Of a DNA stretch of 64,000 nt, positions 34,945 through 44,035 are shown in pieces. This stretch comes from Bin5 sp965208965 (lineage in GTDB: Bacteria; Chloroflexota; Anaerolineae; Caldilineales; Caldilineaceae). Each line of letters starts with the position of its first letter. The stretch's first letter is position 1. The stretch spans positions 1,426,001 through 1,490,000 of the forward strand of contig OZ242384.1 of assembly GCA_965208965.1 (NCBI GenBank). Direction: 5' to 3'. A program made the translations under genes and the position numbers. The notes under the pieces were generated by a model. That model did not search any database. It worked only from the letters and a program-made list of their open reading frames with translations, and had not been told where the DNA came from.

Positions 34945-36156
34945 CTACCGCCGCATCTGCTTACTGCGCTGCTTGCGCGTGATAGCCATAGCCATGCCTT
35001 GCCCCTGCAGAAAATCCTGGTAGAGCCGGTAAAAGCGCTGGCGGTCCTGCTGCTGGATAACCGCGGTGACGTCCGCCGCCTCCAGCACGTAAGGATAGCC
35101 GCCGCCAACGACCGCCTCGGCCAGAACGAGTGCGACGACCTCGTCGGCGCGGCCGGACTCCAGCAGCCAGCGCGGCATCTCCAGCCGGGCCGGCGCGTTC
35201 TCCATGCTGACCCGCGCCAGGCAGAAGCAGACCTGCTTATAGAAGTCGGCGCGGCCTGTATCGCTGAGACGGTCCGGGCGTGCGCATATCCAGAACGGGC
35301 TGCGATCACCCCAGCTGGACAGCGTTTCTCGCAGCAGGTAGGCGTCGTTGATCTGCGCCGGCGCCGGCAGACCGTGCAGCGCCGCCAGCAGGGTGACGAG
35401 GTCGCGGCTGTAGGTGTTGTCCACATAGCCGACCAGCGGCGTACGTGTGCGCTCGGAGCAGGCCAGCAGCTCCTGCACAGCCTGAATGTAGCCGTGTTCA
35501 CGGCCGGCGCGCAGCTGCCCCGCGAAGGAGATGATCAGCGAGCCGTCAAGAAAACAGACCGGCCTGCGCTCAAACGGCCGCCCCGCACAGCGCTCCATGA
35601 ACTCACACAGCTTGGCGCACTCAAGGATGAAGCGCTCCTGGTTCACGCGCCAGTTGGGGAAGACGCCGTCATCGCCGCCGGAATCGAGCAGCTCGTCCGG
35701 GGCCAGCACCTCAAAGGCGATGTCCTTCTCATAACTGCCGGCGGCGTCACCATCTGTCGCCGTGCCGCGGTCGTTGAAGAACCAGCCGATCTGCACCGCG
35801 CCCACCGGGGGAGAGTAGTCGGTGGTGGGCACGATCTGGCTGCCGTCCACCGCCAGCGCGGGCCGGCCTTCGAGCGTCTCCAGCGCCCAGTGACGGGCCT
35901 GCTCACGGTTCTGCCAGGTCGCGCCCAGAGGGATGCGCATGTCTACGGCGCGGTCGAACTCTGCCGTGGGCAGTGCGCCGGGCCAGGCGTCGTCGATGGC
36001 GTCGAGTTTGCGGTTCAGGGAAGTGGCGGAGCTGGTCTTCAGTTCCTCCAGCCATCCCTTCATGCGCCTCTGCTCCTCCCGCCGTTCGTGGTCGTATGCA
36101 GAGAACAGTCCCTTCTTCCGGTCCAACGCGGCGGCCGCCGCGCTTCGCACAAACAT
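34945..36156 (-). CDS. NurA-domain nuclease
   Basis: 403 residues from ATG 36156, with GAGGTGAG 6 bases upstream. A basic N-terminal helix region (about 1-95) leads to the NurA core. The first catalytic motif is ALAVDGSQIVP (about 102) and the second acidic site is in VCFLDGSLIISFAG (about 205). GYVDNTYSRDLVTLLAALHG carries the third. Manganese-dependent NurA works with the HerA ATPase in end resection in archaea and some bacteria. No HerA gene is visible here. The large exonuclease-RecQ-UvrD fusion, convergent and 0.6 kb away, could supply helicase activity, but that is inference. Confidence 0.87.
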   Translation of the reverse strand: MFVRSAAAAALDRKKGLFSAYDHERREEQRRMKGWLEELKTSSATSLNRKLDAIDDAWPGALPTAEFDRAVDMRIPLGATWQNREQARHWALETLEGRPALAVDGSQIVPTTDYSPPVGAVQIGWFFNDRGTATDGDAAGSYEKDIAFEVLAPDELLDSGGDDGVFPNWRVNQERFILECAKLCEFMERCAGRPFERRPVCFLDGSLIISFAGQLRAGREHGYIQAVQELLACSERTRTPLVGYVDNTYSRDLVTLLAALHGLPAPAQINDAYLLRETLSSWGDRSPFWICARPDRLSDTGRADFYKQVCFCLARVSMENAPARLEMPRWLLESGRADEVVALVLAEAVVGGGYPYVLEAADVTAVIQQQDRQRFYRLYQDFLQGQGMAMAITRKQRSKQMRR

Positions 36157-36455
36157 TCAGTCTCACCTCAACAGGATTTGGAGAATGGCTTTACTGTTTT
36201 GTAAATGGTTTGCATTCGGTCTCTCATCGCGAATGGATGCAACGCAGACGTTTCAAGTATAGCACATTCGTACACATTTTACCTTGCGCAACCAGACTGT
36301 GTTATTATATGTTACTCTGGCGTTGCCTTTTCTGCCGCAATGTGTCCAGGTTTTGCGTACCCTACGACGTAAGTGGACCGGAGCGGCACAGGCGCGTAAG
36401 TCGCAGACCTGCAGCGCACACAAAATTCACACAGCTATTTCCGTGGTGTCGTCAG

Positions 36456-38006
36456 ATGCCTCCCAACGCAGAGGAGAGCGTGAAGAGAAGAGCGGCAAGA
36501 ACTGCCCACCCCGCGTACGGCGCGCTGGCGCTCAGCTTCCTGCTGCTGATCATCCTGCTGGCCGCATGCAGCGGACTGCGCCCCTCAACCGTGGAAGAGG
36601 AGGACCCGCTGGCGGCGCACGGCGGCATGCCGCATTATGAGATCGAGTTCTCCCTCAGCGACGATCTGATCTTTCTGCAAGGGTCGGCCCGTGTCCGCGT
36701 CCCGAACACCAGCGCCGATCCCTGGACGCACCTGGTCTTCCGCCTCTACCCGGCATTGCCCCACTACAACGGTGAGTTCAGCATTCAGAACGTGACGGTC
36801 GAGGGCAGCACCGCGCCCTTTACCTATCTGGAGCAGAACAGCGCCATACGGGTGGACCTGCCGCGGGCGCTGCTGCGCGGGCAGACGACGAACGTCTATC
36901 TGAGCTGGAAGCTGCGCATCCCCCACTGGGGCGCGGATACGACGGGGGCCTACCGTCTCTTTGGCCTCAGCCAGGAGTTCCTGAGCCTGCCGCTCTTTTA
37001 CCCCTCACTCGCCGTCTACATGCCGGGGCCGACCGCGGCCAGTGGACGCTGGTGGCTGGAGAGGGGCACCAGCCGCGGGGACGCGGCCTTCAACTACATC
37101 TCCCGCTTTGTCGTGACCGGCACCCTCCCCACCGATCAGATCCCCGTGGCGAGCGGCCAGTTAATCACCTCCACAGTCATCGATGACCAGCATATCCAAC
37201 ACCGGTGGGAGACCGAGCTTTCGCGCGAGTTCTTCGTCCACATGAGCAACCGCTTCCAGTCCGACAGCCTGGACGCATACGGCACACGCGTCACCAGCTA
37301 CTGGCTGCCGGGGCATGAAGAGGCGGGGCGGGCCGTACTGCAGCACACCGCGGCCGCCCTGCGGGTGTACAGTGACTGGTTTGGGTCCTATCCTTACCCG
37401 GAGCTGCGGGTGGCCTCCGCGCCGATCAGCTTCCGGGGCATGGAATACCCGCAGGTCTTTCTATTGGGCGTCCAGCTGTATGACCGCTACCGGGACCAAC
37501 TGGAGATCCGGGCGGTCCACGAGGTCGCGCACCAGTGGTGGTACCAGCTCGTCCACAACGATCCGGTCAACCAGCCCTGGGTTGATGAGGGGCTGGCCGA
37601 ATACTCCAGCCGCATCTACTATGAGGCGGTGCACGGCCAGGACGCAGCCGACATTCTGGAATACCGCCGCTGGCAGGCGGTCGTTGACGCGTTGATCAGC
37701 CGCGAAGAGGACGCGGCGCTCGCGCAGCCGGTGACAGCCTTTGCAAACGGAAGCATTTATGAGGGCATCGTCTACGGAAAGGGCGCGCTCTTCTTCTCCG
37801 CGATCCGCCGCACGCTGGGAGAGCGGGCTTTCAAGCAGTTTCTCCAAAACTATCTGACCGACTATCAGTACAAGATCGTAACGCCCGAGGATATGTTGGC
37901 GGCGTTGCGAGGGGTCGATCCGGAGTTCGCCGACATGCTGTTTACCGAATGGATCGGTCCGCTGGCGAGCCGGCCGCCGCAAGATACCGCGCGCCAGACC
38001 GAGTGA
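36456..38006 (+). CDS. M1 family (gluzincin) metallopeptidase lipoprotein
   Basis: 516 residues from ATG 36456; a GTG at 36480 with GAGGAG just before it is an equally possible start, 8 residues shorter. The signal ends in a lipobox LLAACSG (near residue 42). An N-terminal beta-saddle domain of the aminopeptidase N type (about 65-230) precedes the thermolysin-like domain. The zinc site is VHEVAHQWWYQLVHNDPVNQ (HExxH at about 355) with the third ligand Glu in WVDEGLAEYSS, 18 residues on. Just before it FRGMEYPQVF corresponds to the GxMEN exopeptidase motif, here GMEYP. The protein acts outside the membrane on peptides. The GxMEN change may alter exopeptidase specificity. Confidence 0.9.
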   Translation: MPPNAEESVKRRAARTAHPAYGALALSFLLLIILLAACSGLRPSTVEEEDPLAAHGGMPHYEIEFSLSDDLIFLQGSARVRVPNTSADPWTHLVFRLYPALPHYNGEFSIQNVTVEGSTAPFTYLEQNSAIRVDLPRALLRGQTTNVYLSWKLRIPHWGADTTGAYRLFGLSQEFLSLPLFYPSLAVYMPGPTAASGRWWLERGTSRGDAAFNYISRFVVTGTLPTDQIPVASGQLITSTVIDDQHIQHRWETELSREFFVHMSNRFQSDSLDAYGTRVTSYWLPGHEEAGRAVLQHTAAALRVYSDWFGSYPYPELRVASAPISFRGMEYPQVFLLGVQLYDRYRDQLEIRAVHEVAHQWWYQLVHNDPVNQPWVDEGLAEYSSRIYYEAVHGQDAADILEYRRWQAVVDALISREEDAALAQPVTAFANGSIYEGIVYGKGALFFSAIRRTLGERAFKQFLQNYLTDYQYKIVTPEDMLAALRGVDPEFADMLFTEWIGPLASRPPQDTARQTE

Positions 38007-38155
38007 GGACCGTGCAGCCGCAGCAATCCGCAGCGGGCGCCTGCGCGTACAGGCGCGGCGCTTTGTCTGAGATGTGGACGCTGCAGGGGCGGCCGCCCCG
38101 ACCCCGGCGCGCGAATCCCGGCCGGGCGGTGATGGGCGTTCAGGCGAGCTGAGCA

Positions 38156-38539
38156 ATGGCGAACGTTCTTTGGATCGGCCTGGGCGCCGTGCTGGGCGCC
38201 AACGCCCGCTACTTCGTCAGCCTGTGGCTGGCAGCGAAGTTGGGGCCGGCTTTCCCTTATGGAACGCTGACCGTCAATGCCGCCGGCAGCCTGCTGCTCG
38301 GCTTCCTGGTAGCGGGCGGCTCCCACTATCTTGCCCTGTCACCCCAGTTGCGGCTGCTGCTGTTTGTCGGCTTCCTCGGCTCCTTCACCACCTTCTCCAC
38401 CTTCGCCGTCGAGAGCGTCGACCTCTGGCAGAACGGCCGCGTCTGGGCCGGCCTGGTCAATATCCTCGCCAACAACGGCCTCAGCCTCCTCTGCGCGGCG
38501 CTCGGCATCCTGCTGGCCGGTCAGTTGCATAAACTGTGA
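38156..38539 (+). CDS. crcB: Fluoride ion channel CrcB/Fluc
   Basis: 127 residues with four membrane helices. Diagnostic segments are GAVLGANARYFVSLW, YGTLTVNAAGSLLLGFL (the conserved Asn in TLxVN) and VGFLGSFTTFSTFAVE, with the GSFTTFSTF Phe-box and sodium-site loop. It exports toxic fluoride as a dual-topology dimer. Single-gene form, full length. A strong hairpin after the stop probably ends the transcript. Confidence 0.96.
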   Translation: MANVLWIGLGAVLGANARYFVSLWLAAKLGPAFPYGTLTVNAAGSLLLGFLVAGGSHYLALSPQLRLLLFVGFLGSFTTFSTFAVESVDLWQNGRVWAGLVNILANNGLSLLCAALGILLAGQLHKL

Positions 38540-38603
38540 CCCGTGCAGTTGAAGGATGGCTTGCGATTCGAGCCGTTCACAGTGCGGGGAATGTGACTCA
38601 CCC

Positions 38604-38640
38604 GCCGCCCGCTGTCCAACTGCCGGGGACAGCGGGCGGC
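38604..38640 (+). terminator. Strong hairpin after crcB
   Basis: A 14-bp perfect stem GCCGCCCGCTGTCC / GGACAGCGGGCGGC with a 9-base loop, 64 bases after the crcB stop. There is no T-run behind it, so it may stabilise the 3' end or act with Rho. Being symmetrical it could act on either strand. Confidence 0.5.
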
Positions 38641-38816
38641 AGGAATTCAGCCCGCATGGATTGGACACGACGGGCCTCCCCCTCTATACTGCCCTGGAAT
38701 ATCAGCCCTCATCAGGTGAAGCCGTAGCGCATTGAACCAACCCGCGACCATATTCCGAATTAGATAACGGCAGACAACAGGTTCGCGCGCGCAATGAACC
38801 CCTACGGAGCCATGCA

Positions 38817-40220
38817 ATGACCACGGATTTCCGCTACGAACCGAGCTGGGACTCGCTGCAGAACTATGAAGTGCCGCAATGGTTTATGGACGATAAGCTC
38901 GGCATCTTCATCCACTGGGGCCCCTACTCCGTGCCCGCATTCGACAACGAATGGTACCCCCGCTTCATGTACCGCGACGAGATCTCTCGCAAGGGGCCGA
39001 ACTACCACCAGCGCCACACGGAGACCTGGGGCCATCCCTCCAAGTTCGGATACAAGGACTTCATCCCCCTGTTCAAAGCGGAAAACTGGGATCCGGCCCA
39101 GTGGCTCGATCTGTTCCAAAAGGCCGGCGCCCGTTACATCGTGCCCGTCGCCGAACATCACGACGGCTTCCCCATGTTCGCCAGCACCCATACCCGCTGG
39201 AACGCGGCCCAAATGGGGCCCAAGCGGGATGTCTGCAAGGAGTTGGAACGCGAGACCCGCGCCGCCGGCCTCAAGTTCGGCGTCTCCAGCCACCGGGCCT
39301 TCAACTGGCGCTACTACACCTACGCCGACGACTTCGACACCACGCATCCCGGCCTCGAAGATCTCTACTGCCCGCCCCACCCGGAGGACGCGCCCGCCAG
39401 CTGGGACTTTCTGCAGAACTGGTACGCGCGCACGCTTGAGATGATCGACTATTTCCGGCCCGATGTGCTCTGGTTCGACTTCGGCTGGCACTTCGATGAG
39501 TTCGCGCCCTACCGCCCGCAGGTCGCCGCCTACTACTACAACCGCGCCCTGGAATGGGGCAGCGAGCCCGTTCTCCAGTACAAGGACAAGTTCCCCGACG
39601 GCGTCGCCGTTTACGATGTCGAACGGGGCAAGCTCGACGACATCCGCCCGCACTACTGGCAAACGGACACCGCGGTCAGTTACAAGGCCTGGAGCTACAT
39701 CGAGGACGACGAGTTCAAGAGCCCCGCAACCATCATTCACGACCTGGTCGACATCGTTAGCAAGAACGGCAACCTGCTCCTGAACGTCGGCCCGCGCGCC
39801 GACGGCGTCATCCCGGCGGAAGCGACCCAACTGCTGCTGGACCTGGGCGCATGGCTGGATGTAAACGGGGAGGCAATCTACGCGACGCGCCACTGGGAGC
39901 GGTTCGGTGAGGGCGATACGGCTGTGGTGGTTGGGCACCTGACGGAGCGCAGTAATCTCCCCTTCACCGCTAAAGACGTGCGCTTCACGCAGAAGGACGA
40001 CGCCCTCTACGCCATCGTGCTGGGCTGGCCCGGCAGCGAGGCCGCCATCACCTCGCTGGGCAGCGGCTCGTCGCTCGGCGGGCGCATCCGCGACGTCTCA
40101 ATGCTCGGCAGCGACGAGCCTGTCTCCTGGAAGCAGGACGACAACGCCCTGACCGTCAGCACGCCCAGCCAGCGCCCCTGCGATCACGCCTATACATTCA
40201 AGATTGAACTGCGGGGGTAG
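38817..40220 (+). CDS. GH29 family alpha-L-fucosidase
   Basis: 467 residues from ATG 38817, cytoplasmic (no signal). The GH29 barrel starts with WFMDDKLGIFIHWGPYSVPA, then EWYPRFMY and the AEHHDGFPMF segment. The nucleophile Asp is in DVLWFDFGWHFDEF (about residue 220). NGNLLLNVGPRADGVIP (about 317) is the family's hallmark before the C-terminal beta domain. It removes L-fucose from glycans by a retaining mechanism. The gene that follows starts 2 bases after its stop. A catabolic series of oxidoreductase, isomerase and enolase-type enzymes continues downstream. Confidence 0.95.
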   Translation: MTTDFRYEPSWDSLQNYEVPQWFMDDKLGIFIHWGPYSVPAFDNEWYPRFMYRDEISRKGPNYHQRHTETWGHPSKFGYKDFIPLFKAENWDPAQWLDLFQKAGARYIVPVAEHHDGFPMFASTHTRWNAAQMGPKRDVCKELERETRAAGLKFGVSSHRAFNWRYYTYADDFDTTHPGLEDLYCPPHPEDAPASWDFLQNWYARTLEMIDYFRPDVLWFDFGWHFDEFAPYRPQVAAYYYNRALEWGSEPVLQYKDKFPDGVAVYDVERGKLDDIRPHYWQTDTAVSYKAWSYIEDDEFKSPATIIHDLVDIVSKNGNLLLNVGPRADGVIPAEATQLLLDLGAWLDVNGEAIYATRHWERFGEGDTAVVVGHLTERSNLPFTAKDVRFTQKDDALYAIVLGWPGSEAAITSLGSGSSLGGRIRDVSMLGSDEPVSWKQDDNALTVSTPSQRPCDHAYTFKIELRG

Positions 40221-40222
40221 CC

Positions 40223-41620
40223 ATGTACAGGCGCCAGATCGAACCCTCCCACGACCTGTCCCACGCCTGCCGGCGCTTCCTGGATGATCTGCGCCGGTGG
40301 GCATACGAGTCGCTCGACCGCTACGCGGACGAGCCGCCCACCGACGTCCATGATCAGGGCACCTACACGACCGGTTGGGAGCCGCTCCTGCACACCGGTC
40401 CGGACGAACGCATCCTGCGCTTCCTTCAACAGAAACGCGATCGCATTCGCGATCACTACAACCAGACGCAGCAGTGGCGGCATGGCTACTGGCGCATGCA
40501 AGAGGCGCACCACGGCGCCGAGCACTATGAGCTCTTCCTGGGGGCCCTGCAGCGGGTCCTGCCGGAGGACCGCGAGACAGCGCGGCAGCTGGACGACATC
40601 GCCGAGCACATGGGCAACTGGTCGACCGGAACGCCGGACTGGTTCGATTGGGACCGGCGGCGCTTCCACTCGCTCTTCTTCGGCGCGGACGGACTGCGTA
40701 CAGAGCCGGGCATGGCGCTCAATACGCCGGACCATCTGCGCTGCGTCAACATCTGCCTGCTGGCTGCGTCGCAACCGAAAACGGAGATAGCAAGGAAGCG
40801 CTATATCGAGCTGGCAACGGTCTACGCGGGAGAGTGGGCGGACGCCATTCTGGCAGGAGACGCGCTGCCGATCGCTCTGACCCCCGACAGCGTTCTGTAC
40901 GAGTTCAGCGACGGCGACAAAGCGCTCTACTACTCCTTCATGGGCGAAGCCCCCGACCTGCAGGCGGAGGTCGACCGGGCGGAGAATCTGCTTGGCTCCG
41001 ACGCCGTCAATACGTTCCTGCGCCTGTGGCAGGAGAGCGGTGAGCTCCGCTTCCGCCAGGCGGCCGAACGGCTCCTAGAGCCCCTAGCCGCGCAGCTGGC
41101 CGACCCGGACGCCGGCGCGGCCGCCGCTGCGGTGCGGGCCTATCGCCGCTGGACCGGCGACACGCGCTACGACAAGGCGGTCTTGGAGGGTGTGGCCCGG
41201 CTCGACCCCTTCGACATCACACAAGTCACCCTGGACACAGAGTACAAACGCCCCGCTCGCCGCGCATCCGGCGTGGGCAAGCGCTCCGACGCGCCGCGCT
41301 GGCTGGAAGACGGCCGCGAGCGACGCCACAACCCGATTACGCTGGCGGTGGCTGCGGAGATCGGAGGGGACAGCGCACTGCAAGCGCGCGCCGTGGACCT
41401 GGCCCGCACCTACTTTCTCCTGGCGCGCGACGCCTTCCCAGACGGTCGCGACCACGGCTGCTCGGCCCGCTCGGTCAGCGCGATCGCCCGCGGCCATGGC
41501 CGCGAAAACCACGCCGGCATGACGACGGCGGTGCTCGGCCCAGCCTTGGGTTACGACGGAACGCGAATGCGCAAAGAGGTCACAGGGGCTGAACTGGCAA
41601 CGGCATCTGAACTGATATAG
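40223..41620 (+). CDS. Unrecognised 465-residue helical protein, possibly an (alpha/alpha)6 enzyme
   Basis: ATG 40223 lies 2 bases after the fucosidase stop, so the two are co-translated. The protein has no signal and is helical throughout, rich in Trp, Tyr, His and Arg. Notable segments are HDLSHACRRFL (near 10), MQEAHHGAEHYELFLG (near 93), NTPDHLRCVNICLLAA and, near the C-terminus, GHGRENHAGMTTAVLGPALG. Regularly spaced helical pairs suggest an alpha/alpha toroid as found in glycosidases and sugar epimerases. Coupling with a GH29 enzyme supports a role in breaking down a glycan, but no catalytic residues can be named. Confidence 0.7.
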   Translation: MYRRQIEPSHDLSHACRRFLDDLRRWAYESLDRYADEPPTDVHDQGTYTTGWEPLLHTGPDERILRFLQQKRDRIRDHYNQTQQWRHGYWRMQEAHHGAEHYELFLGALQRVLPEDRETARQLDDIAEHMGNWSTGTPDWFDWDRRRFHSLFFGADGLRTEPGMALNTPDHLRCVNICLLAASQPKTEIARKRYIELATVYAGEWADAILAGDALPIALTPDSVLYEFSDGDKALYYSFMGEAPDLQAEVDRAENLLGSDAVNTFLRLWQESGELRFRQAAERLLEPLAAQLADPDAGAAAAAVRAYRRWTGDTRYDKAVLEGVARLDPFDITQVTLDTEYKRPARRASGVGKRSDAPRWLEDGRERRHNPITLAVAAEIGGDSALQARAVDLARTYFLLARDAFPDGRDHGCSARSVSAIARGHGRENHAGMTTAVLGPALGYDGTRMRKEVTGAELATASELI

Positions 41621-41634
41621 GACTTTGGAGGGGG

Positions 41635-41958
41635 CTACTTCTCTGGCAGGCTGCGCATGTCGCCGCGAACCCACTCAAGTTGCGCATCTGCTTGCTCGGC
41701 TGACTCCTGGGCGCCTGCCAGCATTGCGTCGCTGAGGTCGTAACCGGTCACCTGAAAGCCGCGCAGCGCGAGCGGAATCGTCAGCCATCCGAGTCCGCAG
41801 GCCAGGTCCAGAAGCCGTGCTCCTGGTTGCGCTTGCAGCAGGGAAAGAATTTGCTCCAGCTCGGGCGGATTCGAATGCGGTTCATAGGCGGGCGGCCAGA
41901 TCCAACTGAAGGTCTCATCGGCATAGAGCCTTTGCCAGGATGGGGCGGGGGCGTCCAT
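41635..41958 (-). pseudogene. Truncated SAM-dependent methyltransferase
   Basis: 107 residues from ATG 41958, with AGGAAGG 6 bases upstream. It contains a complete class I motif I, LLDLACGLGWLTIPLALRGF, and post-I GYDLSDAMLAGA, then stops at GDMRSLPEK. Small methyltransferases of this type need about 130 more residues for the remaining strands. The missing half is not found beyond the stop, where the 3' end of the convergent gene at 40223 begins 15 bases away. The gene therefore appears cut off by a deletion or rearrangement. A functional partial protein is unlikely. Confidence 0.75.
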
Positions 41959-42026
41959 ATGCGCCTTCCTTTGCGTGAGGGTATCTATCCTGTCAACTGT
42001 CATTGTAGCATGAAAGAACTGAGCGA

Positions 42027-43088
42027 ATGACACCTCTGCAGCTCGGCATCATCGGTTGCGGAACGATCGGCGCCGCCCACGCCCACGCGGCCGCGGCCTC
42101 CGACCAGATCGAGCTGGTTGCCGTCGCCGATGTGCAGCGGGCGCTGGCGGAGAAGATTGCCGCCGCCCGCACGGTGGAGACAGTCTACAACAGCGGCGCA
42201 GAGCTACTGACTGATGCGCGGGTGGAGGCCGTTGTCCTGGCGCTGCCAGCCTCTTTCCGCATCGAACTGGGGTTGCAGGCCCTGCGCGCCGGAAAGCATC
42301 TGTTGACGGAAAAGCCGGTCGCCCGCAGCGCCGGCGAAGTGCGCCAGCTCATCTCCGTCCAGGGGGACCGGGTCGCGGCCTGCTGCTCCTCCCGTTTTCA
42401 CTTTCTGGAGTCGAACCGGATCGTCACCGACTGGATCGCACAGGGCAAGCTGGGCCCACTGCGTGTTCTGCGCTGCCGCGTCATCCACCCGGCGGGTCCG
42501 CCGCCGGAGACGCACCCGCCGGCCTGGCGGCTCAGCCGCGAGCTGAACGGCGGCGGCATCCTCGTCAACTGGGGCTGCTACGATCTGGACTATCTGCTGG
42601 GTATCAGCGGCTGGCAGCTGCGCCCGCAGACAGTCCTGGCGCAGAGCTGGCGCGTTCCATCTATCTTCGCCGACACGGTTGCGCCGGAATCCGATGGCGA
42701 GACGCACATCACCGGGCTGGTGCGCTGCGCCGGCGGCGCCGTGATCACCTATGAGCGCGGCGAGTACGCCGCGGCGCAGGCGGAGGCATCCTGGGAGGTG
42801 ATCGGGGAGACCGGCTCGCTGCGCCTGCGGATGACGCCGGCGCCGGAGAAGGAGAATCTGCAGTTTGAGGCGACCCGCGCCGAGGGAACAATCTCCCGGA
42901 CGTTGTGGTCGGGCAGCGACTCCTACAGCGACATCCACCGCGGCCTGCTGGAGGACTTCGCAACTGCGATCCGCACAGGCCGCCCTCCCAAGACGACGCT
43001 GGCGCAGGCACTGCTGGTGCAACAGATCACTGATGCGATGTACAGGTCGGCGGAGACGGGGGAGTCGGTGAAGATATCTGCAATCTGA
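42027..43088 (+). CDS. Gfo/Idh/MocA family NAD(P)-dependent oxidoreductase
   Basis: 353 residues from ATG 42027. The Rossmann domain opens with LGIIGCGTIGAAHAHAAAAS, and the family's EKP motif is HLLTEKPVARSA (about residue 98). The C-terminal beta-sheet domain (about 125-330) carries GGGILVNWGCYDLDYLLGI, where the catalytic Asp/His pair normally sits (NWGCYDLDY). It oxidises or epimerises a sugar or inositol at one carbon. The isomerase (43151) and enolase-type gene (44036) downstream on the same strand form a probable catabolic route with it. Confidence 0.92.
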   Translation: MTPLQLGIIGCGTIGAAHAHAAAASDQIELVAVADVQRALAEKIAAARTVETVYNSGAELLTDARVEAVVLALPASFRIELGLQALRAGKHLLTEKPVARSAGEVRQLISVQGDRVAACCSSRFHFLESNRIVTDWIAQGKLGPLRVLRCRVIHPAGPPPETHPPAWRLSRELNGGGILVNWGCYDLDYLLGISGWQLRPQTVLAQSWRVPSIFADTVAPESDGETHITGLVRCAGGAVITYERGEYAAAQAEASWEVIGETGSLRLRMTPAPEKENLQFEATRAEGTISRTLWSGSDSYSDIHRGLLEDFATAIRTGRPPKTTLAQALLVQQITDAMYRSAETGESVKISAI

Positions 43089-43150
43089 TAAGACCGCTCT
43101 TCCAAAATTCAATTCACAGAGAGAACACGACAGAATAGGAGTTTACAGCG

Positions 43151-43951
43151 ATGAACTATGCATTTATGAGCTTTTCCTGCCCTCAGGCCACCTTCGCGGA
43201 GATGCTGGCGCTGGCCGCGCAATACGGCTACGACGGCGTCGAGCCGCGGGCCGCCGGCGCTCAGAACCACGGGGTGGAGTTGGAAGCGTCGGCAGAGCAG
43301 AGAACGTCCTTCCGCGAACAGGCGGCTGACGCCGGCATCGCCATCTGCTGCCTGGCTGCAGGCAACCGTTTCGCCGACCCCGCAGACCGCGACGCGGAGG
43401 TGGAAGAAACGCTTCAGTACATCGACCTGGCCGCAGACATCGGCGCGCCTGTGCTGCGCATCTTCGGCGGCCGGATCCCGGACGGTATCAGCCGGGAAGC
43501 GGCCATCAGCGGCGTTGCGGACGCACTCTCGCGCCTGGCGGGCCGAGCCGGCGACCGCGGCGTGGTCGTATGCATGGAAACGCACGATGACTGGTGCAAC
43601 CCCGCCGACGTCGCCGCGGTAATGGAACGGGTCGACCACCCGGCGATTGCCGTAAACTGGGATGCCGCGCATCCGGTGCGCACAAAGGGCTGGACGCTGG
43701 CGGACTCCTATCGGACACTGCGGCGCTGGATCCGCCATGCCCATGTGCACGACCTGTTCCTGGACGCGAATCGGCCGGACTATACGGCTTTTGGCACGGG
43801 AGATATCGATCACAAAGAGGTGATGGAACTGCTGCGCGACGGCGGCTACGACGGTTATCTCAGCGGCGAATGGATCAACTGGGAGCCGCCGGACGTTCAC
43901 CTGCCGCGCGAGATCGCGACGCTGCGCGGATACGAGCGCGCGCTGGCGTGA
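43151..43951 (+). CDS. Sugar phosphate isomerase/epimerase (xylose-isomerase-like TIM barrel)
   Basis: 266 residues from ATG 43151, with AGGAG about 12 bases upstream. TIM-barrel signatures are AAQYGYDGVEPRAAG, VCMETHDDW (metal-binding Glu), AVNWDAAHPVR (Asp and His) and HAHVHDLFLDAN. The last metal ligand is in GYLSGEWINWE. Such enzymes interconvert keto- and aldo-sugars or inositol derivatives (IolE/Hyi-like). It follows the Gfo/Idh/MocA gene by 62 bases and precedes the enolase-type gene by 84. Confidence 0.9.
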   Translation: MNYAFMSFSCPQATFAEMLALAAQYGYDGVEPRAAGAQNHGVELEASAEQRTSFREQAADAGIAICCLAAGNRFADPADRDAEVEETLQYIDLAADIGAPVLRIFGGRIPDGISREAAISGVADALSRLAGRAGDRGVVVCMETHDDWCNPADVAAVMERVDHPAIAVNWDAAHPVRTKGWTLADSYRTLRRWIRHAHVHDLFLDANRPDYTAFGTGDIDHKEVMELLRDGGYDGYLSGEWINWEPPDVHLPREIATLRGYERALA

Positions 43952-44035
43952 GGAAAAGACGCTGGCCGCCGCGCCGGTCGCGTAAGCCTGCGACAGTCAC
44001 AAGTTATCCTTGCACAGACACCGAGGGAACGAAAT

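Noticed and set aside
38126..38160. GGTGATGGGCGTTC just before crcB, resembling the start of the fluoride riboswitch (GGNGATGGNGTTC)
   Set aside because: Only 15 bases remain before the crcB start and the rest of the aptamer (second half and pseudoknot partner) is not found. A covariance-model search would settle it.
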